54,435 nt of DNA, taken from positions 1-54,435 of the forward strand of contig CALFYH010000449.1 in the NCBI GenBank assembly GCA_937952155.1. Direction: 5' to 3'. The translations under genes were made by a program, and so were the position numbers. Within the stretch, counting starts at the first letter, position 1. Every line of letters starts with the position of its first letter. Source of the stretch: an uncultured Saprospiraceae bacterium. GTDB taxonomy: Bacteria > Bacteroidota > Bacteroidia > Chitinophagales > Saprospiraceae. Below the pieces are notes generated by a model. The model saw nothing but the letters and a program-made list of their open reading frames with translations, did not search any database and was not told where the DNA came from. This document shows, in pieces, positions 52,673 through 54,435 of the stretch.

Positions 52673-53560
52673 ATGGCATACATAGGTTATATATTTTTTC
52701 GAATTATTGTTTTTATATTTTCAATTATTCCTTTTTGGTTGTTATATAAAATTGCAGATTTTCTTGCTTGGGTATTGAAGACAGTAGTTGGATATCGCAA
52801 AAAAGTAGTTCTCGCTCAGCTCAAATTGGCTTTTCCATATAAAAGTGATAAAGAAATTCAAAAAATAATGCATAATTCCTATAAAAATCTTGCCGACATT
52901 ATAGTAGAGAGTATCAAGGGATTTACGATGTCAGAAACAGATTATAGGAAGAGATTTATTTTTGTAAATCCTGAAGTAGCTAATCAATTGCACAAGCAAG
53001 GCAAAAGTTCTATCCATGTTGCAGCACACTATGGCAACTGGGAATGGGGCGCGATGACATATCCGCTTTGGATTGAAAAACCTGTTTTGGGATTTTACAA
53101 ACCACTTTCCAATCCATATATAGAAGCGTATGGAAAAATGAAAAGAGGAAGGTATGGTATGACACTTATTCCTATTGGTGAGACTTCAGCTGCATTTAAA
53201 AAATACGCAGACGAAGCTACCACTTATGTGTTTGTGAGTGACCAAAGCACTTGGTCCGACAAAGCACATTGGGTCACATTTCTTGGGCAAGATACTGCTT
53301 GTCCACCAGGTGTAGATAAGTATGCTCGTCAATTGAATGCAGCGGTATATTACATTGAATTAAATAGAGTAAAACGTGGTTTTTATGAAGTAAAATTGGA
53401 ATTGCTTGCCGAACCAAATCAAGAAACCCAAGAAGGAGAAATAACCGGACTTTTTATGTCAAAATTAGAAAAAATCCTGCATCAAAAACCTGAAAACTGG
53501 TTGTGGTCCCATAAAAGATGGAAAAAGAAACGCGAGCCTGTAGTCAATAATCCGTCTTGA
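52673..53560 (+). CDS. Lysophospholipid/lipid A acyltransferase (LpxL/HtrB family)
   Basis: 295 residues. An N-terminal hydrophobic segment (about 5-35) anchors it in the inner membrane. The HX4E catalytic motif is HYGNWEW in VAAHYGNWEWGAM. Further conserved segments are FYKPLSNPYIEAYGKMKRGR, TYVFVSDQSTW, and a C-terminal PENWLWSHKRWK. LpxL-family enzymes add a secondary acyl chain to Kdo2-lipid IVA, matching the kdsA in this window. It follows the Asp-box gene by one base and overlaps the convergent hydroxylase gene by 17 bases at the 3' end. Confidence 0.9.
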   Translation: MAYIGYIFFRIIVFIFSIIPFWLLYKIADFLAWVLKTVVGYRKKVVLAQLKLAFPYKSDKEIQKIMHNSYKNLADIIVESIKGFTMSETDYRKRFIFVNPEVANQLHKQGKSSIHVAAHYGNWEWGAMTYPLWIEKPVLGFYKPLSNPYIEAYGKMKRGRYGMTLIPIGETSAAFKKYADEATTYVFVSDQSTWSDKAHWVTFLGQDTACPPGVDKYARQLNAAVYYIELNRVKRGFYEVKLELLAEPNQETQEGEITGLFMSKLEKILHQKPENWLWSHKRWKKKREPVVNNPS

Positions 53561-54365
53561 TATTTCTGTTAAATGGTAGCTTAAGTTGATATTCGAGCTC
53601 ATCAGATTTATCGGCGTCAGTGACATCGAGCCCGTATTGAATTTTGTGCGGATCACTATACACAAAGGTTCCAAACACTCGATCCCAGATAGAAAAAATA
53701 TTGCCAAAGTTGGTGTCTGTCCAAGGACGTACAAAATGGTGGTGAAATTTATGCATATTGGGAGAAATAAAAACGGCACTTATAGTCTTGTCGATCCAAA
53801 TTGGTAATTCCATATTGGCATGTGTCAAATAAGTGAAAAACACTGTCAGTATCCGATAAATCAGATAAAATGCAATAGGCATACCAAAAATCAAAATTGC
53901 AATCAAGGCAAATAACTCTCTGATTATGAAATCTCCAGGATGATGCCTCGTACCAGTAGTGACATCCACCGCTGTATCGCTATGATGCACCATATGAAAA
54001 CGCCACATAAATTTGATCTTGTGCAACAAAACGTGTACTAAATACTGCGCTATCAAATCCAACATCATCACTGCTAATATTAATTCTGCCCACTCAGGTA
54101 AGTCCACCAAATAAAACAATCCAAATTCATTTGTTTTTGACCAAGCAAAAATACCGGCTGTTGCAATGCCAAAAAGGACGTTGATCAGCATAGTCGTACC
54201 CAAGAGCACGAAATTCACCTTACTATGCTTCCATTTATTATATGAAAATTTGAACAATGGATAAATGCCTTCAGCAACCCAAAAAATAGTGAGGCAAGTC
54301 ACGATCCAAATAAATTTGTCTAGTGAATTCAGGTTTTCAAAAAAAATAATGACATCATTTAACAT
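53544..54365 (-). CDS. Sterol desaturase / fatty-acid hydroxylase family protein
   Basis: About 273 residues from ATG at 54365; an upstream TTG at 54407 is rejected because a promoter box lies between them. Several hydrophobic helices surround the diiron histidine clusters HVLLH, HMVHH and HKFHHH, and WDRVFGTF is the usual family ending. Members hydroxylate or desaturate sterols, fatty acids or carotenoids using oxygen and a diiron centre. The substrate is unknown. Its 3' end overlaps the acyltransferase gene by 17 bases on the opposite strand. Confidence 0.85.
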   Translation of the reverse strand: MLNDVIIFFENLNSLDKFIWIVTCLTIFWVAEGIYPLFKFSYNKWKHSKVNFVLLGTTMLINVLFGIATAGIFAWSKTNEFGLFYLVDLPEWAELILAVMMLDLIAQYLVHVLLHKIKFMWRFHMVHHSDTAVDVTTGTRHHPGDFIIRELFALIAILIFGMPIAFYLIYRILTVFFTYLTHANMELPIWIDKTISAVFISPNMHKFHHHFVRPWTDTNFGNIFSIWDRVFGTFVYSDPHKIQYGLDVTDADKSDELEYQLKLPFNRNIKTDY

Positions 54366-54385
54366 GGCAAAGGCTTTGAATGGGT

Positions 54386-54393
54386 CAAATCTA
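54386..54393 (-). promoter_or_regulatory. -7 promoter box of the fatty-acid hydroxylase
   Basis: TAGATTTG on the minus strand fits TAnnTTTG. TTTG lies exactly 19 bases upstream as the -33 element, the best promoter match in the window. It implies a 5' end near 54379 and translation from ATG 54365. Confidence 0.75.
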
Positions 54394-54435
54394 ACGGATA
54401 TCTTCAAATTAACAAAGAAACATTTTTATGTATCG

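Overview
The window looks like an AT-rich chromosomal contig from a Bacteroidota bacterium, most plausibly a Saprospiraceae-like lineage (that family-level guess is inference). The phylum call rests on several signs: many promoters with the Bacteroidota -7 box TAnnTTTG, near absence of Shine-Dalgarno sequences, three secreted proteins with type IX secretion C-terminal sorting domains (two type A, one gliding-motility/type B), a TonB-dependent receptor with a carboxypeptidase-like N-terminal domain, BatA, DUF4159, DUF1573 and TamB proteins, and a metal-type KdsA. The first 14 bases match the end of an Illumina adapter, so the left edge is an assembly artefact.

Layout. 65-3544: three overlapping or abutting glycosyltransferases. 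3592-4929: di-haem peroxidase lipoprotein. 5275-7217: groES-groEL, with repeated operator-like sequences upstream and a strong terminator downstream. 7468-9202: an AAA+ ATPase with a C-terminal PD-(D/E)XK-like domain, bracketed by five palindromic hairpins (three upstream, two downstream) whose arms vary in a compensated way; this is the strongest candidate for an undescribed system. 9216-17947: a type IX secreted protein, DUF4159, kdsA, a lipoprotein, a hydroxypyruvate-reductase-like enzyme, ychF, an rluE-like gene and a dihydroorotase-like protein lacking key residues, which is probably co-transcribed with a BatA-domain protein (17955-19985).

20293-23669 is a three-gene operon: coiled-coil protein, membrane-anchored PspA-like coiled-coil protein, and a membrane-anchored substrate-binding protein fused to an OmpA domain, with no transporter permease or ATPase. 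24098-25351 is an orphan MacB/FtsX permease. 25546-25730 holds tRNA-Gly(GCC) and tRNA-Leu(UAA). Then come an M48 protease, mutS, a candidate small RNA (about 30411-30480), a small four-helix membrane protein with an MCE/MlaD protein, a TPR protein, ribH behind an attenuator-like leader, a metallo-beta-lactamase-fold hydrolase, a DUF937-OmpA protein and TamB.

41438-54365: DUF1573 lipoprotein, a ubiA-family prenyltransferase starting directly after a terminator, rdgB, ilvE with a possible leader peptide, a TonB receptor paired with a secreted hydrolase-fold protein whose nucleophile serine is glycine, a secreted Asp-box propeller protein, an LpxL-like acyltransferase and a sterol-desaturase-family hydroxylase. 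Most genes serve housekeeping or envelope functions. No prophage, insertion sequence, CRISPR array or rRNA was seen. Nothing was searched against databases; family names are from recognised motifs.
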